Shown: piece after piece, positions 50,673 to 59,333 of the stretch
How positions within the stretch are numbered: the first letter of the stretch is position 1
Layout of the letters: each line of letters begins with the position of its first letter
From: an uncultured Bacteroidales bacterium
Lineage (GTDB): Bacteria > Bacteroidota > Bacteroidia > Bacteroidales > Muribaculaceae
Length of the DNA: 64,000 bases
Direction of reading: 5' to 3'
Assembly (NCBI GenBank): GCA_902768435.1
Contig: CACXLJ010000002.1
Coordinates: forward strand, 191,448-255,447
Program-made: the position numbers and the translations under genes
The notes under the pieces: generated by a model
What the model saw: the letters and a program-made list of their open reading frames with translations, nothing else
Database searches by the model: none
Told to the model about the DNA's origin: nothing

Positions 50673-51452
50673 TTAGCACGACTCGTAATCGCAGGTGGTG
50701 GGGTTGAAACGCACCGCCTGCGAGGTGAACACCTCGTTCATCACTGAACTGGCCACCATCTCTTTGGTGGGGCCTGTCACCACGGTGCGCTCTTTCGTGA
50801 TGAGCCACAGCGCATCGGTGAGCAGTAGCGAACGCGATATGTCGTGCGTAGTGAGCAAGATGGCCTTGCCACGGTCATGCGCCAAGGTGGCAAGCAGATT
50901 CATGGTCTCGATGCGGCTTGCGGCATCGAGGAAGGCTGTGGGTTCGTCAAGCACAATCACCGGCGTTTCTTGCGCCAGCGCCTTGGCAATCATCGCCTTC
51001 TGTCGTTCACCGTCACTCAATTCCGACACATAGTTATCGGCTTTTCCTGCAATGCCCACATCATGCAAGGCGGCCTCCACAATCTCTCGATCGTGCGAGC
51101 TCATGCGTCCCAAGAACCCCGTGTGGGGCTGACGGCCCAGGCCCACCAGTTCACGCACCGTGAGCGCCCCTGCCATGATGCGCTCGGTCGACACCAGCCC
51201 AATGATGCGCGACCGTTCGTGTTGCGACATTTCGGTCACATCCTTGCCCTTCAATTCTATGCTTCCTCCAACGGGTCGCGCAGCACAAGTGAGGGCACGC
51301 AACAGAGTTGACTTTCCGGCACCGTTTTGCCCCAACAAGGCAACCAGTTCACCTGCATTGAGCGTGAGATTCAACCCCTGCAGCAGCGTGGTCACTTGCT
51401 TTCCGTGCATATAGCCAACAGCCAGGTCATGAGTAGTGAGTATTGCGTTCAT
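50673..51452 (-). CDS. ABC transporter ATP-binding protein (FecE/BtuD type)
   Basis: 259 aa. Walker A GQNGAGKST (residues 41-49), signature LSDGERQK, Walker B VIVLDEPTAFLD and a switch His in LLTTHD. It energises uptake of an iron complex, haem or cobalamin together with the FecCD permease and binding protein upstream. The start codon overlaps the permease stop (TAATG). It is last in the three-gene operon. The C-terminus ends in a short Cys-containing tail (TTCDYESC). Confidence 0.92.
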   Translation of the reverse strand: MNAILTTHDLAVGYMHGKQVTTLLQGLNLTLNAGELVALLGQNGAGKSTLLRALTCAARPVGGSIELKGKDVTEMSQHERSRIIGLVSTERIMAGALTVRELVGLGRQPHTGFLGRMSSHDREIVEAALHDVGIAGKADNYVSELSDGERQKAMIAKALAQETPVIVLDEPTAFLDAASRIETMNLLATLAHDRGKAILLTTHDISRSLLLTDALWLITKERTVVTGPTKEMVASSVMNEVFTSQAVRFNPTTCDYESC

Positions 51453-52495
51453 CAGTTAAAGTATTGAATTTTGCGTCGGTTCAAGATAATATAAATAATG
51501 ATGGGCACACCTATGATGGGCGTGATGGCATTGATGGGTATCACCCCATGTTTGCCAGCCACACTCACCCAAGTGCATAACAGCGCCACATCAGCACCGG
51601 CAAGCATAGTCACCGGCATGAGCGCACTGTGGTTGCTGGTGCCCAGCGTGAGGCGTGCGATGTGCGGCACCACCAGTCCAAGGAATCCGATAGGACCGCA
51701 AAATGCCGTCACCACAGCCGTGAGCACACCCGTGATGAACAGCAACAGGCTGCGGGTGCGGTGCGTATTGATGCCCAGATTCTCTGCATAGCGCGTGCCC
51801 AACAGCAGGGCGTTGAGGGGTTTAACCATGAGCACCGATGCCACCAGACCGGCCACGATAAGCGTGGCATAGACCGGCATCTGGTCAAGCGAAACACCCG
51901 AGAAGGTACCGAAGCCCCACGACACATAGTTGTGTACGCCTTCTTCGGTAGCCACCGAGTTGAGCAACTGCACCACGCTCGAGGTGAGATAACTCACCAG
52001 AATACCCACAATGAGCAGCATGGTGCTGCTGCGCACAATCGACGAGAACACAATGAGTATCACCAGCACTAGCGCGGCACCGGCAAAAGCACCCAGCAGC
52101 GTGGCGATATAACTGCCCACCGACGCTCCAAAAACGCTGCCCACATTGCCACCCAGCGCCAGCATGATCACGGCCACGCCCAGTCCGGCACCCGACGACA
52201 CACCCAGTATCGATGGACCCGCCAGCGGGTTGTTGAAGGTAGTTTGCAGCAGCAAACCCGAGATGGCAAGCGCGGAACCCGCAAGCAAAGCGGTGATTAT
52301 CATGGGCACACGCGACTGCATAATGATGGTGTCCCAAGCCTGGTTGCCACTGCTGCCGCCCGTGAGTATCTTCCACACGGCACTGCTCTCGATATCGACC
52401 GAGCCGCACAGCAGATTCAGCACCACCAGCGCCACAAGCAGCACCACCAGCGCCACTGTCACTATCGTGAACCTATGTGACCTGCCACAGCTCAT
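51452..52495 (-). CDS. FecCD/BtuC family ABC transporter permease
   Basis: 347 aa with about ten transmembrane segments. FecCD signatures: SRVPMIITALLAGSALAISGLLLQTTFNNPLAGPSILGVSSGAG (core NNPLAGPSILGVSSGAG) near residues 90-110 and a late CGPIGFLGLVVPHIAR. One permease gene suggests a homodimer as in BtuC or FhuB-like halves. The first bases overlap the substrate-binding gene's stop by 4 bp, indicating translational coupling. Confidence 0.93.
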   Translation of the reverse strand: MSCGRSHRFTIVTVALVVLLVALVVLNLLCGSVDIESSAVWKILTGGSSGNQAWDTIIMQSRVPMIITALLAGSALAISGLLLQTTFNNPLAGPSILGVSSGAGLGVAVIMLALGGNVGSVFGASVGSYIATLLGAFAGAALVLVILIVFSSIVRSSTMLLIVGILVSYLTSSVVQLLNSVATEEGVHNYVSWGFGTFSGVSLDQMPVYATLIVAGLVASVLMVKPLNALLLGTRYAENLGINTHRTRSLLLFITGVLTAVVTAFCGPIGFLGLVVPHIARLTLGTSNHSALMPVTMLAGADVALLCTWVSVAGKHGVIPINAITPIIGVPIIIYIILNRRKIQYFN

Positions 52496-53613
52496 TGCAT
52501 TTTTCCGTAATAGCGCAACTGGTAGTCTTTAACCAGTTCGGGATGGAACAGATAGGTGTATTCTCGCAAGAGCAGTTCGGGATGGAACGGGAACTCCTCA
52601 AAGAAGTGTGACTTATAGGTATCGCAGGCATACACATTGCCCTCTTTGAAGGCCTTGAAACTGTCGTTGAGTGCATAGGCACCTTTCACATCGGCCAGTG
52701 TATGGATATTAAAAGACTTGATGAGCCAGATGTCGGCATCCTGAGCCTTGTCGAGCACCTGATTGAAGTCGAGTTTCAGCGACCCCGAGCCCTTGGTAGT
52801 GGACCATGGATAGTCGCCACCCGCATCGCGCAGCATTTGCGCCATGTAACTCTCGCCGGCTGGCAGGTCCCACACGCCGCTAATCACCATCTCGGTAATC
52901 ACCTTGGGCTTGTGCGACACATCATTGGCTAATTTCTTTAACTCAAGATACTCGGTTTTCACCTGATTATAAATGCTGTCAGCCTCATCGCGCTTGCCCA
53001 GCAGTTCTCCATAAAATTTAATCCACTCGGCACGGCCCAGCGGACTGAATTCCATATAGTCGGCACACTCAATGAGCGGTATGTTGAGACTTGTGATTTG
53101 ACCATATTTCGCATCCTGATAGGGCGATAGCAGAATCGCATCAGGATTCATCTCTATCACCTTCTCGATCGTTGGGTTCATCGACGAGCCGCAGTCGGCC
53201 AGCCGCCCTGCTTCCACATCGCGCACCACCGCCGAATCGGTGAAATACTGCAAATCCACCACGCCTCCAAGCGCATCAATAGCACCCAGTTCGCGCATGA
53301 TGCTCGTGTGCACTGCCGAGTAGACCAGCGCATTTTGCAGCGGAGTGCGCACCACTGTGCCTTCGGGCAACTCAGCGGGCAACACCGAGTCGCGAGGCAC
53401 CAACACATAGGTGTGCAGCACCTTGCCTTCGTTCCACGGGTCCTTGATGGTCACGCATGTGTACTGTGGCTGGCGGTCCATCATCAGCAACCGAGCCTCG
53501 GTAATGGTCGAGTCGCTGTTGGCTGGCGACTGAGCCACCGTGTGCTTGCTATCCTTGCATGCGCCAAGCGTGCACAACAACAGCAGCGACAAGGCATAAT
53601 ACAATTGTTTCAT
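52492..53613 (-). CDS. ABC transporter substrate-binding lipoprotein (BtuF/FepB type)
   Basis: 373 aa from the ATG at 53613 (MKQLYYALSLLLLCTLGACK), giving a lipobox LGAC with Cys19. The longer frame from 53646 adds residues inside the promoter region. TroA/BtuF-like fold: ALGGVVDLQYFTDS, NPDAILLSPYQDA and LIECADYMEFSPLGRAEWIKF. Likely ligands are ferric siderophore, haem or cobalamin. Transcribed with the permease and ATPase genes; no TonB-dependent receptor is adjacent. Confidence 0.9.
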   Translation of the reverse strand: MKQLYYALSLLLLCTLGACKDSKHTVAQSPANSDSTITEARLLMMDRQPQYTCVTIKDPWNEGKVLHTYVLVPRDSVLPAELPEGTVVRTPLQNALVYSAVHTSIMRELGAIDALGGVVDLQYFTDSAVVRDVEAGRLADCGSSMNPTIEKVIEMNPDAILLSPYQDAKYGQITSLNIPLIECADYMEFSPLGRAEWIKFYGELLGKRDEADSIYNQVKTEYLELKKLANDVSHKPKVITEMVISGVWDLPAGESYMAQMLRDAGGDYPWSTTKGSGSLKLDFNQVLDKAQDADIWLIKSFNIHTLADVKGAYALNDSFKAFKEGNVYACDTYKSHFFEEFPFHPELLLREYTYLFHPELVKDYQLRYYGKMQ

Positions 53614-53643
53614 GTGTTCAACTGTTCTTTTAGATTTGCACTG

Positions 53644-53651
53644 CAAAATTA
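53644..53651 (-). promoter_or_regulatory. -7 element of the ABC importer operon
   Basis: TAATTTTG on the minus strand, ~30 nt before the ATG at 53613. Confidence 0.5.
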
Positions 53652-53780
53652 GATAAAATTCCCGACTTATAAGCCAGTCGTGATAAAGAAACTATTTTTC
53701 TTTTGAGCTAAGGTAGCCAGATAATCTTTGTCCCTGCAACTAAAAAAAATTCAAAAATGAAGCTGCAACCATCAGACACG

Positions 53781-54695
53781 CTAAAAGACGATGCTGCCCG
53801 ACAACGTGAACACACGCCTGCCATGCACATGGGTAACACGCGGAAACACGTTGGCACGGGCACCTTTCACGCGTTTTTTCCCAGGACGGCAGGGGTTGCC
53901 GGCAAAAAGTCCCACAAACTCGTTAATGGGATCGATGAGCCAAGCAACTATGCCGCCCAGCACCCGCGAGCCACACAAACGATAGCCGTTCCTCACAATC
54001 TTGCGCTTGGCCAGGTAGAAACCCTCGCCAATGACACTGCCCACAAGCGGAGTTATGATTAGATCTTGAGCCGAAGGTATTTCCATAAAGGCCTCGATTC
54101 CATACTCCCATAGCCCCGACGAAACAAACGAGCAATACAATAACGAGCCAAGAGCGTTGAAGCCATTGCTGCGAGCACTCATATAATAGACAGCACCCCC
54201 ATACGGATGAAGCACATAGTTGAACACCGCGTTATCTTTGTCAAACACCGGACCGGCCTTCACATGATTCCACCAGCGGTCAAAGAATTTCATCTTGCGC
54301 AGCGCTTTCTTGTTCCACGCTGTTGAACCCTCGGGCAGCAACTCAAGCACAAAAAGCGTTGTCACTCCTGCTCCCATAAAGGCCAGCGTGTTCCACCTCA
54401 AGCGACCGTAATCTTCATCACGCCCCATCAGGGAGTAAGGTTGGCCATACAAACCCATATCGGAGCATGAATCGCTCAATGCCACACAGGCAGCATCAAT
54501 GCCCAAAGTGTCTGGCAGAGTCATGACGCGAAGTTCTTCGGCACTAGCACCATGAGCATTCACACTGTCAGCCTCGCAGTCATCGCGCAACAGCGTGCCG
54601 GGCAAGTGAGTAACACCCTGATAAGCACATGCCTCAGGCAATGATAACACTATAGCAATGAGCACGAAAATTATATGACACAGTAATTGGCGCAC
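53781..54695 (-). CDS. DUF3943 family outer-membrane-associated protein
   Basis: 304 aa from a GTG at 54695; an ATG at 54779 gives 332 aa. I favour the GTG because TAAATTTG on the minus strand (54729-54722) lies between the two, and because a good signal peptide (RQLLCHIIFVLIAIVLSLPEA) starts there. The family region is LHPYGGAVYYMSARSNGFN, SSGLWEYGIEAFMEIPSAQD and IIGEGFYL-like SVIGEGFYLAKRKI. DUF3943 proteins look like integral membrane or lipid-associated proteins of Bacteroidetes, function unknown. Confidence 0.75.
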   Translation of the reverse strand: MRQLLCHIIFVLIAIVLSLPEACAYQGVTHLPGTLLRDDCEADSVNAHGASAEELRVMTLPDTLGIDAACVALSDSCSDMGLYGQPYSLMGRDEDYGRLRWNTLAFMGAGVTTLFVLELLPEGSTAWNKKALRKMKFFDRWWNHVKAGPVFDKDNAVFNYVLHPYGGAVYYMSARSNGFNALGSLLYCSFVSSGLWEYGIEAFMEIPSAQDLIITPLVGSVIGEGFYLAKRKIVRNGYRLCGSRVLGGIVAWLIDPINEFVGLFAGNPCRPGKKRVKGARANVFPRVTHVHGRRVFTLSGSIVF

Positions 54696-54721
54696 AAAAC
54701 AGTTTTGATAATAATTTGGCG

Positions 54722-54729
54722 CAAATTTA
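54722..54729 (-). promoter_or_regulatory. -7 element for the DUF3943 gene
   Basis: TAAATTTG on the minus strand. If used, the ATGs at 54779 and 54755 are untranscribed, which supports the GTG start at 54695. Confidence 0.5.
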
Positions 54730-54931
54730 AACAAATAGAAGAGATTCACTGTGTTCATTTTTTCCCATAATTGGTTCAAAAGATACCCCTAAAGAAAAAT
54801 AAAGCAAGAAAAAAGAGATTTTGAATATAAACGACTACCGCTAATGGGCAGCACAAAGCACTAACGGTTGCAAGCCGGGAAAAACTCAATACACACCGCC
54901 AGCATCACCACAACCTTTCCCGCCGCTTTTC

Positions 54932-54972
54932 GGCAAAAGGTTTTGCCATGTGAGATTTTAATGCTAACTTTG
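54932..54972 (+). promoter_or_regulatory. trpS promoter with overlapping palindrome
   Basis: TTTG at 54942-54945, a 19-nt spacer and TAACTTTG at 54965-54972. An inverted repeat GGCAAAA-GG-TTTTGCC (54932-54947) covers the -33 box, a candidate operator. The predicted leader to 55068 is ~85 nt. The rest of the 54780-54930 interval shows nothing else clear. Confidence 0.6.
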
Positions 54973-55067
54973 CACAATATTCATGCAAATCATTGCATAA
55001 AAATTTCATTCACAAGAGAAACAAAACGATAATTATACACAAATATTAACAAATATTGAACAATAAG

Positions 55068-56057
55068 ATGGAAAAAGTTGTTAGCGGAATCAGGCCCACC
55101 GGCAATCTGCACCTGGGCAATTACTTTGGAGCTGTGAAGAGTTTTGTTGCTATGCAAGATCAATACGAGTGCATGTTCTTCATTGCCGACTGGCACTCGC
55201 TCACCACACACCCCAAGCCCGAGGACATCCAGAACAGTGTGCGCACAATTCTCGCCGAGTATCTGGCATGCGGCATCGACCCGCAAAAGGCCCCCATCTA
55301 TGTGCAAAGCGATGTGCGTGAAACGCTTGAACTCTATCTTTACCTCAATATGAACTGCTACCTGGGTGAACTTGAGCGTGTCACCACCTTCAAGGAGAAG
55401 GCTCGCCAGCAGCCCGACAATGTGAACGCCGGCCTGCTCACCTACCCCACTCTCATGGCGGCCGACATTCTGCAGCACCGCGCTGCCAAGGTGCCCGTGG
55501 GCAAGGACCAGGAGCAAAACATGGAGATGGCACGCCGCTGTGCACGCCGCTTCAACAACATCTATGGCGTGGAGTTCTTCCCCGAGCCGCAAAACTTCTA
55601 CTTCACCGAGAAGGCGCTCAAGGTGCCTGGACTCGACGGAAGCGGTAAGATGGGCAAGAGCACCGGCAACTGCATTTACCTGCGCGACGACGACAAGACC
55701 ATCACCAAAAAGGTGATGAAGGCTGTGACCGACAGCGGTCCCACCGAACCTAACAGCGAGAAGCCCGAGGTGATCGAGAACCTGTTCACCTTCTTGCGCA
55801 TCGCCTCCACTCCCGACACTTACCAGTACTTCGACGAGAAGTGGAACGACTGCTCCATTCGCTACGGCGACCTCAAGAAGCAAATTGCGCAAGACCTGTG
55901 CACCATCGTTGCCCCCATCCGTGAGCGCATCGAGCAATTTAGCGCCGACACCGACCAGCTCGACAAGATAGCACGCGACGGTGCCGAGGTAGCACGCCAG
56001 AGCGCCCGCGCCACCATCGACGAGGTGCGCCGCATCATTGGCTTCCGCATCATTTAA
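55068..56057 (+). CDS. trpS: Tryptophan--tRNA ligase
   Basis: 329 aa from the ATG at 55068 (MEKVVSGIRPTGNLHLGNY). The ATG at 55056 adds MNNK. Class I synthetase: HIGH-type motif HLGNY near residue 15 and KMSKS-type motif KMGKST near 200 (SGKMGKSTGNC). The DWHSLTTHP and DVRETLELY segments are characteristic of TrpRS. It charges tRNA-Trp. Its own promoter and a terminator frame it; a 9-nt repeat array lies between its stop and the terminator. Confidence 0.96.
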   Translation: MEKVVSGIRPTGNLHLGNYFGAVKSFVAMQDQYECMFFIADWHSLTTHPKPEDIQNSVRTILAEYLACGIDPQKAPIYVQSDVRETLELYLYLNMNCYLGELERVTTFKEKARQQPDNVNAGLLTYPTLMAADILQHRAAKVPVGKDQEQNMEMARRCARRFNNIYGVEFFPEPQNFYFTEKALKVPGLDGSGKMGKSTGNCIYLRDDDKTITKKVMKAVTDSGPTEPNSEKPEVIENLFTFLRIASTPDTYQYFDEKWNDCSIRYGDLKKQIAQDLCTIVAPIRERIEQFSADTDQLDKIARDGAEVARQSARATIDEVRRIIGFRII

Positions 56058-56079
56058 CCAAGCACTTTTAATTCTAGCC

Positions 56080-56187
56080 CTAGCAGCTCTAGTTATTCTA
56101 GAGAATCTAGTATATCTAGAAATACTAGAAAGGCTAGAAAGGCTAGAAAGGCTAGAACGGCTAGCCCGGCTAGCAAAGCTAAAACCC
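56080..56187 (+). repeat. Degenerate 9-nt tandem array (CTAGNNNNN, 12 units)
   Basis: Units from CTAGCAGCT (56080) through CTAGTTATT, CTAGAGAAT, CTAGTATAT, CTAGAAATA, three CTAGAAAGG, CTAGAACGG, CTAGCCCGG, CTAGCAAAG and CTAAAACCC. No indel. The AAAGG-type units also occur in the array at 19978. Confidence 0.93.
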
Positions 56188-56200
56188 CAATAAACACAAA

Positions 56201-56235
56201 AGGGGCCAGCCACTGCGGCTGGTCCCTCTTTGTTT
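56201..56235 (+). terminator. Rho-independent terminator after trpS
   Basis: AGGGGCCAGCC/GGCTGGTCCCT stem (56201-56211 and 56217-56227), loop ACTGC, then CTTTGTTT. Confidence 0.8.
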
Positions 56236-56255
56236 AATCTCTAAAAAACGCTTGC

Positions 56256-56627
56256 TTAGCGGCCTTGATAGTTCACTTCTTGCTGTAGTTTCATCAGCTC
56301 GGCACGGGCTTTCTGAGCCTTTTCGGCCATATCTCTAGCCTTCTCTTGCTCGTCTTTAGCTTTGTTCACAGCCTTTTCGGCATCTTTTTGAGCCTTCTGA
56401 GCTTTTTCCTGAGCCTTTTGAGCATCCTTCTGAGCCTTTTCGGCCTTCTTGGCTTGCTTTTCAGCATCTTTTGTAGCCTTCTCGGCACTCTTGGCAAGCT
56501 TGTTGAGCTTCTCGGTATCCTTCTTGGTCATCTCAATCTGATCAGCACTCATGTGGATCTGATTAACGGCCATCAATGCCACTGAACCACCAAAGGTCAG
56601 CACCAATGCAATAATTAATCTTTTCAT
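56256..56627 (-). CDS. Exported Lys/Ala-rich coiled-coil protein
   Basis: 123 aa from the ATG at 56627 (MKRLIIALVLTFGGSVALMA). Signal peptide to about residue 19, then an almost pure helical coiled coil with repeats such as AEKAQKDAQKAQEKAQKA. No lipobox is evident. It may form a periplasmic or surface rod; the composition resembles spacer-like proteins of the envelope. Function unknown. Its 3' end faces the trpS terminator. Confidence 0.75.
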   Translation of the reverse strand: MKRLIIALVLTFGGSVALMAVNQIHMSADQIEMTKKDTEKLNKLAKSAEKATKDAEKQAKKAEKAQKDAQKAQEKAQKAQKDAEKAVNKAKDEQEKARDMAEKAQKARAELMKLQQEVNYQGR

Positions 56628-56657
56628 GTTCATTTTGATTTAGAAATATAAAAATGT

Positions 56658-56731
56658 GGGTGCTACCCGATTCGAACGGGTGACCTCATCCCTGTCAAGG
56701 ATGCGCTCTAAACCTGCTGAGCTAAGCACCC
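56658..56731 (-). tRNA. tRNA-Val (anticodon GAC)
   Basis: 74 nt on the minus strand. Acceptor GGGTGCT/AGCACCC, anticodon stem CATCC/GGATG with loop TTGACAG, T loop TTCGAAT. CCA is not encoded. Confidence 0.93.
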
Positions 56732-56759
56732 AATATACACCTGATAAGGTTTTGCGGTG

Positions 56760-56790
56760 CAAATATAAACATTTTTATTATTTCCACAAA
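56760..56790 (-). promoter_or_regulatory. Promoter of tRNA-Val(GAC)
   Basis: On the minus strand: TTTG (56790-56787), a 19-nt spacer and TATATTTG (56767-56760), ~30 nt before the tRNA. Confidence 0.65.
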
Positions 56791-56814
56791 AAAAGCTGCT
56801 TAATTTGCAGCTTT
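56788..56814 (-). terminator. Terminator after tRNA-Val(TAC)
   Basis: AAAGCTGC/GCAGCTTT stem with a T tract on the minus strand; it overlaps the -33 box of the next tRNA promoter. Confidence 0.7.
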
Positions 56815-56818
56815 ATGT

Positions 56819-56892
56819 GGGTGTTGACGGATTCGAACCGCCGACCCTCTGCTTGTAAGGCAGATGCTCTGAACCAGCTGAGCTAAACACCC
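56819..56892 (-). tRNA. tRNA-Val (anticodon TAC)
   Basis: 74 nt on the minus strand. Acceptor GGGTGTT/AACACCC, anticodon stem TCTGC/GCAGA with loop CTTACAA, T loop TTCGAAT. CCA is not encoded. Confidence 0.93.
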
Positions 56893-56910
56893 ATTGCCTG
56901 AAAAGCGTTG

Positions 56911-56941
56911 CAAAATTACTGTTTTTTTTCAAACCACCAAA
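56911..56941 (-). promoter_or_regulatory. Promoter of tRNA-Val(TAC)
   Basis: On the minus strand: TTTG (56941-56938), a 19-nt spacer and TAATTTTG (56918-56911). Confidence 0.6.
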
Positions 56942-57044
56942 ATTTTTCCACACTTTTTTCAAAAAAATATTTTCTCCTTTACCCAAAAACCGTGATTTGA
57001 TGTGAATTATTGGCACGAATATTGTAATTTTGAGAAAAGAATCC

Positions 57045-57052
57045 TATATTTG
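57045..57052 (+). promoter_or_regulatory. -7 element for the small lipoprotein gene
   Basis: TATATTTG, ~90 nt before the ATG at 57143. The -33 region is a weak ATTG at 57021. Confidence 0.45.
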
Positions 57053-57142
57053 TGATTCAAAACATCTCCACAGCGATGGGCCACGCTTTGGAAGATGGAA
57101 CAAGAGGCCCGCAAACATTTAATTACCAATTATTTAATCAGA

Positions 57143-57616
57143 ATGAAAAAAGTTTTATTTTTAATGGTAGCTTTTGCTATGAGCATTAGCTTCATGTCGT
57201 GCAAGAACGAAGCTGGTAAAGATGCAGCAAGTGCCGAACAAAAGTCAACCACTGAAAATGTGGAACAAAAAGTTGACCTGACCGAACTGGTTGCCAAGGT
57301 TAAAGCCGAAGGCGCTAACTGGTCGGTAGATCAGTGGAAAGATGCTTTCAAGAGCGCTCTCATCGCCCTGAAGCCCATGATGGAAACCATGAGCGAATTC
57401 CAGGCCAAGCTGAAAGGTGCCAAGGAAGAAGACGCTGCCAAGATCATGAGCGAGCTGGAAGCCAAGTCAAAGGAATTCGAACCCATCGAGAAAGCCATGA
57501 CTGAATTTGAAGAAGCCGCCAAGGCCACCGAGAATGGCAAGAAGGTGCTTGACGACGAGGAATGGGGCAAACAGATGATGAAAGAACTCGGCTTCCCCGA
57601 GGACATGGGCATCTAA
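57143..57616 (+). CDS. Small helical lipoprotein, unknown function
   Basis: 157 aa from the ATG at 57143 (MKKVLFLMVAFAMSISFMSCK). The upstream start at 57095 would put 16 residues before the signal sequence. Lipobox FMSC with Cys20, so it is lipid-anchored. The mature part is short Ser/Lys/Glu-rich, then a helical domain (residues ~45-155) with amphipathic repeats (LIALKPMMETMSEFQAKLKG). No family recognised. Strong terminator follows; monocistronic. Confidence 0.8.
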   Translation: MKKVLFLMVAFAMSISFMSCKNEAGKDAASAEQKSTTENVEQKVDLTELVAKVKAEGANWSVDQWKDAFKSALIALKPMMETMSEFQAKLKGAKEEDAAKIMSELEAKSKEFEPIEKAMTEFEEAAKATENGKKVLDDEEWGKQMMKELGFPEDMGI

Positions 57617-57643
57617 CCACCCCCCACTGAAATGACTTATATT

Positions 57644-57676
57644 AAAAGTGTGCCGGTAATCCGACACACTTTTTTC
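57644..57676 (+). terminator. Rho-independent terminator after the small lipoprotein
   Basis: AAGTGTG/CACACTT with inner CGG/CCG pairs and TTTTTT. Confidence 0.8.
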
Positions 57677-57691
57677 TTTGCCAAGCCTCAT

Positions 57692-57722
57692 TTTGTCAAT
57701 ACAGATTTATTTTGTAATTTTG
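57692..57722 (+). promoter_or_regulatory. purB promoter
   Basis: TTTG at 57692-57695, a 19-nt spacer and TAATTTTG at 57715-57722. The leader is ~30 nt. Confidence 0.65.
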
Positions 57723-57758
57723 TATCGACCATACTGCAATTTAATTTATAGTTATATC

Positions 57759-59099
57759 ATGATAAGTCCTTTAACAGCCGTTTCACCCATCGACGGGCGA
57801 TATCACAGCAAGACCCAACAGTTATCACAGTATTTTTCAGAGTTCGCGCTCATACGCTACAGAGCCAAAGTCGAAATCGAGTATTTCATTGCCTTGTGCA
57901 ACATTCCGCTGCCCCAGCTCAAGGGCATCGACCCTGCCTGCTTTGCCACGCTGCGCGGCATCTATGAGAATTTCACCGAAGCCGACGCCCAGCGCATCAA
58001 GGACATCGAGGCCATCACCAACCACGATGTGAAGGCCGTGGAATATTTCCTGAAAGAGTGTTTCGACCAGCTGGGACTGCAACAATACAAAGAGTTCATC
58101 CACTTTGGACTCACCTCGCAGGACATCAACAACACAGCCACCCCCATGAGCATCAAGGATGCGCTTCACGACGCCATTCTGCCCGCCATCGGGCAAATCA
58201 TCGCGTGGCTCAACGAGCACGCCCAGCTGTGGCACGATGTGCCCATGCTTGCCAAAACCCACGGTCAACCCGCATCGCCCACCCGCATGGGCAAGGAACT
58301 CAGGGTGTTTGCCTACCGTCTTGAGCAACAGCTGCAGCAGCTCCAGAATGTCCCCGTTTCGGGCAAGTTTGGCGGCGCAACCGGCAACTTTAATGCCCAT
58401 CTCGTGACCTATCCCGATATCAACTGGATTGAATTTGCCAACCGCTTCCTGAGCGAGCAACTGGGCATCGACCGCGAGCAGTTCACCACCCAAATCTCGA
58501 ACTACGACAACCTGGGCGCCATTTTCGACGCTCTCAAGCGCATCTCCACCATTCTCATCGATCTGGACCGAGACATCTGGCTCTACATCTCGATGAACTA
58601 CTTCAAACAGAAAATCAAGGCCGGCGAGGTGGGGTCGAGCGCCATGCCGCACAAAGTGAACCCCATCGACTTCGAGAACAGCGAGGGCAACCTGGGCATT
58701 GCCATCTCCATACTGGAGCACCTGGCCCACAAACTGCCCGTATCGCGACTGCAACGCGACCTCACCGACAGCACGGTGCTGCGCAATGTGGGCGTGCCTT
58801 TCGGTCACTTCATGATTGCCACCGCCAGCACGCTGAAAGGGTTGGGCAAACTCATCCTGAATGCCGATGCCATCGAGACCGACCTGCAGAATACCTGGGC
58901 CGTGGTGGCCGAAGCCATGCAGACCATTCTGCGTCGCGAGGGATACCCCAAACCCTATGAAACACTCAAGCAACTCACCCGCACCAACGAGAAAATCGAC
59001 GCCCAGCGCATTGCGCAGTTTGTCGACTCGCTCGAGGTGAGCGACCAGGTCAAAGCCCAACTCAAGGCCATCACGCCGCACAACTACACTGGCTACTAA
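57759..59099 (+). CDS. purB: Adenylosuccinate lyase
   Basis: 446 aa from the ATG at 57759 (MISPLTAVSPIDGRYHSKT). The upstream frame from 57678 runs through the promoter. It cleaves SAICAR and adenylosuccinate in purine synthesis. Signatures: PIDGRY, TSQDINNTA, KTHGQPASPT and the flexible signature loop GSSAMPHKVNPIDFEN with the catalytic Ser. Length and order match the long (E. coli-like) PurB type. Monocistronic. Confidence 0.95.
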   Translation: MISPLTAVSPIDGRYHSKTQQLSQYFSEFALIRYRAKVEIEYFIALCNIPLPQLKGIDPACFATLRGIYENFTEADAQRIKDIEAITNHDVKAVEYFLKECFDQLGLQQYKEFIHFGLTSQDINNTATPMSIKDALHDAILPAIGQIIAWLNEHAQLWHDVPMLAKTHGQPASPTRMGKELRVFAYRLEQQLQQLQNVPVSGKFGGATGNFNAHLVTYPDINWIEFANRFLSEQLGIDREQFTTQISNYDNLGAIFDALKRISTILIDLDRDIWLYISMNYFKQKIKAGEVGSSAMPHKVNPIDFENSEGNLGIAISILEHLAHKLPVSRLQRDLTDSTVLRNVGVPFGHFMIATASTLKGLGKLILNADAIETDLQNTWAVVAEAMQTILRREGYPKPYETLKQLTRTNEKIDAQRIAQFVDSLEVSDQVKAQLKAITPHNYTGY

Positions 59100-59202
59100 A
59101 ATAAACAGGCCATAATCGGGCGGCACGCGCCCATACCAACGGCACAAACACTAAATTGTGTGAAAAACAATGCCGATTCATTGCTATGTCAAGAAAAATC
59201 AC

Positions 59203-59210
59203 TACCTTTG
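59203..59210 (+). promoter_or_regulatory. -7 element of the rluB-type gene
   Basis: TACCTTTG, ~120 nt before the ATG at 59334. The leader contains a small GGCCGAGAGGCC hairpin near 59279. Confidence 0.55.
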
Positions 59211-59333
59211 TTTTGATTTTTAGCGACACACTGCTTTTATCACAATCTTTAGCATATATTTATTCATTTGAGAATAACGGCCGAGAGGCCTCAAACTATT
59301 TAATAAAACAAAACCCTTTAAATTCAAAACAAC

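Noticed and set aside
54990..56213. Minus-strand open frame of ~400 codons opposite trpS
   Set aside because: Antisense to trpS, runs across its terminator and the 9-nt repeat array, low-complexity N-terminus.
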